Source of the DNA: Mycteria americana
Taxonomy: Eukaryota > Chordata > Aves > Ciconiiformes > Ciconiidae
Assembly: GCF_035582795.1 (NCBI RefSeq)
Contig: NC_134373.1
Location: 36,612,501 to 36,676,500, forward strand
Reading direction: 5' to 3'
DNA: 64,000 nucleotides
Made by a program: the position numbers and the translations under genes. Position 1 is the stretch's first letter, and each line of letters begins with the position of its first letter. Shown here piece after piece: positions 61,179 to 64,000 of this stretch. The notes below the pieces were generated by a model. It was given only the letters and a program-made list of their open reading frames with translations, was not told where the DNA came from and made no database searches.

Positions 61179-64000
61179 GTCAGTGACTTTTAACCGCTTC
61201 CGTAAGTCCTTTTTTACCTTTCTAGTAAAATTGAAGGTGATGTTATTTGCCTAATATGATCTTCACCAACTATGTTATCCAAAGAGCTTGTTTAAAGCTA
61301 ATTAGTAAAAGCTCGATCTTAACCTTTAGAGTCTGATAGAGTCCAGTTCTCTGTCCTTCATAATTTTTTTGCTTGCTTATGAGCTTTGCTTTTAATAATG
61401 TCTGTTCCATGTTTTCTTAAATGACAGAAGCAGTTAGGAGTTGAAAACCAAAAAGCCAACTACTTAGTATTGTTCTGGTTTGATTGTTTTCACTCTGAAG
61501 TAGTTTTACCAAGTAAAGTTTAGTCTGCATATTGGCTGATGGCTAATGCTAGCTTTCTGCCCAGCAAATAGTTTTAGGTAATGAACTGAGGGATAAAGAG
61601 AGTGCATAGCAGGTCTGCTATCACATACAAATACTTCAAGATGTGACTATTTCTTTTTCTGGAGCAGGGTGTACTTGTTTTGGATGGTAGCACAAAACCC
61701 CAAACCTTTTGTTAAACAATCATATCCTCTAACTTGTATGTAGCTCATTAATGTGACTCTAGCTAGAAACCTGTTTTGTTCTTTAGTATTTTTTTGTTGA
61801 ATTTTGGCACACCTTTCATTCTTAAATTGGTTTCCTTTGGAGCTTTAAAAAAAGAAACAAAAATTCTCTCATAAGATGGAGGATGAAAAAATTAGGAATC
61901 AGTTGCAAAGGCACCTAAAATAAGCTTTTCACTTTAATTATGTTCCTTAATTAAAAAGTGTTTGGAAATGATTAGACCATGGTTGTTAGTCTTTAGTCAT
62001 TAGCTGTTGTTGCACTGAAAAATGCAAAGTTAAGTGCTTCAAAGTTTTTTGTTTTTCTCTGTAAACTATAGGAAAGTTAGGTGCAACTTAATCATGTTAA
62101 CTCGATCTGTTTCGTAGTAGCTCCAGAATTAAAGTTGTTCTTTAAAGGGAAGGTATCTCTCCTTTCTCATTTTAAAGTAGCTCACTGGTGTAGTGTCTTC
62201 AGGGTTTGATTTTGAGTATGACTGGTGCTATGTGTAACTTATTTGCATAAAAAGTAGCTTTATTGCTATTCTTGCTATAAGATAATGATTATTTGCTTTC
62301 TGTTCAGATTTGGTTGTGACTCGGGGCATAAGTCTAATTGCACCTAACGTCTCAATAGTCTGCATCTCTGTAGGGTTTTGCTTTGGATTTTCTTAGCTGT
62401 TGGTCAACATAAATGTGAGCACATATTTCACTGTTTTGTGTGAGCCCCTGCACTTCTGCTCGGTGTTTGGGGCTGTGGGGAGGGGTGGCAGGCAGTATTG
62501 TAGCTGCATCAGGATTTCCGCATTAGCAAGTGTATTTGACTCAAGCATACAAGAAGAAAGGCATACTGCTACACAAACTTTATTTCCTTTAGTCAAGGGT
62601 AGATACCACTCTAAGACAGTTCAGCTTTTTCCTGTGTTTTGCGTGCTACTTTTGTGTACTGACAAAATTCATACGTTGAAGGTACATACTACTTTTTACA
62701 TATGACATTTTAAAGTTAGTATTTAATGTCAGCACACTTTAACAAAATATTTAACATCCAAAATTATACCAAGTCTTGAAATCTGAAGACTCCAGTGAGG
62801 GCTGAAAATCCATGTACCTCAAGGACTGGTACAAAGTGAATGTAATAGATCTGATGCTTGAAAACCTACTCACTGTAGTAGGTGTGCTCCTTAGTAAGTG
62901 TGTATGCAAATGGTATTCTTGTCAGCATATGCCCCTCCTAGGGGTGGTATAGGCTGTGAACACAAGGTTTGAGTACCTCATTAAAAAAAAAAAATTAATC
63001 CATAAATTAAAAACATTGAGCATGAAATCTGTAGTCATGCATGCAAGTCAAGCAAGTAGAGAATAATTGCCGTGGAACATTAGTCTTATGTATTGAGTGA
63101 ATAAAGAGATGGGCTTTTGGGCACAGTGACAGATCTTCAAAGATGCAGTGGCATGATTTTAGTTCTCTCCCTCTTAACATTTATTTATTGGACAGTGTGT
63201 TGTTTTAACGTGAATAGGTACAACACTTAGATATCAAGTCCTGAAGCCTTCAAAATATATCTAAGACTTGTCAGTGTTAAGCCTTTAGTGCTAAAGGGAT
63301 TGACTGAGAAGTTAAAGAAATGCTAGGTTGCTTCATCCAGTTCTGGTAACGTCGTCTTGGACAAAAAGCACTATTTCAAAAGGCAAAGAGATACCTTTTT
63401 TTTTTTTTAATTAAAGGTGATTAACTTATCCAAGACTATTATGATTAAAACCTTCAACTGTATGTTTGGGGGGAGAAGGAAGAGAGGAATATAATGTGGC
63501 TGACCATTTAAGTATCAAAAGAGAGGCAACAAATTTAGCTGAGGTATACAAGTGTACTTAAGGTTTTGGCTTAGCATGTGTGCACTGAATTACCATGTGG
63601 TGAGAAGATGTCCTGGTCCCTCAAACTTTTGCTGGCTAAACTTAATTAAGTGGCTAAGAGGGTGGCTGATTCGCTATATCACTTTTTGTTGTCTCGCATC
63701 CAGGGTAATGTGCTTTATGCTGTCACTGTTACCTGTATTAATCTGTAAGCTACCACCTTTAAAAACAAAATGGAAAAAATAAAATCTGTTTCTCTTGATG
63801 ATGCTCAAAAGATTCAGCCAAGTCCTTTGTCAGAAGACTAGTCTAGTAGTGGCATACCAGAATCAGTTGCTGGAAGCTGAAGCTGAACTAGTAGGTGAGA
63901 ATTGGTGCAAATAAACATAACTGCTTCAACATACAACTAAAGAAAAAGTTGAATTCTTCATCTCTGACATTGAAAGCCTTTCTGAAAGTAGTGTTAGACA
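61179..64000 (+). other. CCNT2: CCNT2 intron 5 (partial)
   Basis: No match to the next expected CCNT2 exon is visible, so the intron runs past the window edge. Near its right end, from about 63770, are short coding-like pieces listed separately. Confidence 0.7.
63770..64000 (+). pseudogene. Coding-like debris at the right edge, possible processed pseudogene
   Basis: Several short peptides with protein-like composition lie close together in different frames: SVSLDDAQKIQPSPLSED then TAG (63841), YQNQLLEAEAELVGENW, and EKVEFFISDIESLSESS. In-frame stops and frame changes separate them. This could be a decayed processed gene copy inside the intron, cut by the window edge. I do not recognise a parent gene. 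Confidence 0.2.

Noticed and set aside
1-64000. CRISPR arrays, operons, tRNA and rRNA genes
   Set aside because: None are visible. The sequence is vertebrate nuclear DNA with spliced genes, and no cloverleaf with B-box (GGTTCGAATCC-like) was noticed on reading.

Overview
This is vertebrate nuclear DNA, most likely from a bird. It is AT-rich, with small exons in large introns and GT-AG splice sites. The interspersed repeats are avian in type: CR1 LINE fragments and solo LTRs of an endogenous retrovirus of the kind common in bird genomes. Two genes lie head to tail on the + strand, in the order ACMSD then CCNT2, which matches the vertebrate block TMEM163-ACMSD-CCNT2 (human 2q21). There are no bacterial features and no CRISPR array.

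Layout. Positions 1-20095 are intergenic. They hold one complete LTR on each strand (1975-2572 and 12272-12860), an old CR1 piece (about 6346-6592), a compound hairpin (13213-13291) and two uncertain exon-like segments near the left edge. Positions 20096-44836 hold ACMSD complete in ten coding exons. The exons sum to 1011 bases (336 codons plus stop), all phases agree, and every expected metal-binding and catalytic residue is present. Its introns carry a truncated LTR piece, a CR1 copy disrupted by two adjacent perfect hairpins, further inverted repeats, and a 156-base in-frame segment with splice-site-like borders. Positions 44837-49160 are the ACMSD 3' UTR and a short intergenic stretch. About 49160-50320 is a CpG island holding the CCNT2 promoter and first exon. 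From 49756 to the right edge runs the first part of CCNT2: five coding exons, about 180 residues, to the middle of the cyclin domain. The rest lies beyond the window.

Function. ACMSD is the cytosolic zinc decarboxylase that diverts tryptophan catabolism away from quinolinate and NAD. CCNT2 is a cyclin partner of CDK9 in P-TEFb and acts in the nucleus on RNA polymerase II elongation. The two are neighbours by conserved synteny, and nothing here suggests a shared pathway. The most notable observation is that CCNT2 intron 1 has the hallmarks of a minor-spliceosome (U12-type) intron: donor GTATCC and branch site TTCCTTAAT 13 bases before the acceptor AG. I found no evidence of a wholly new biological system.
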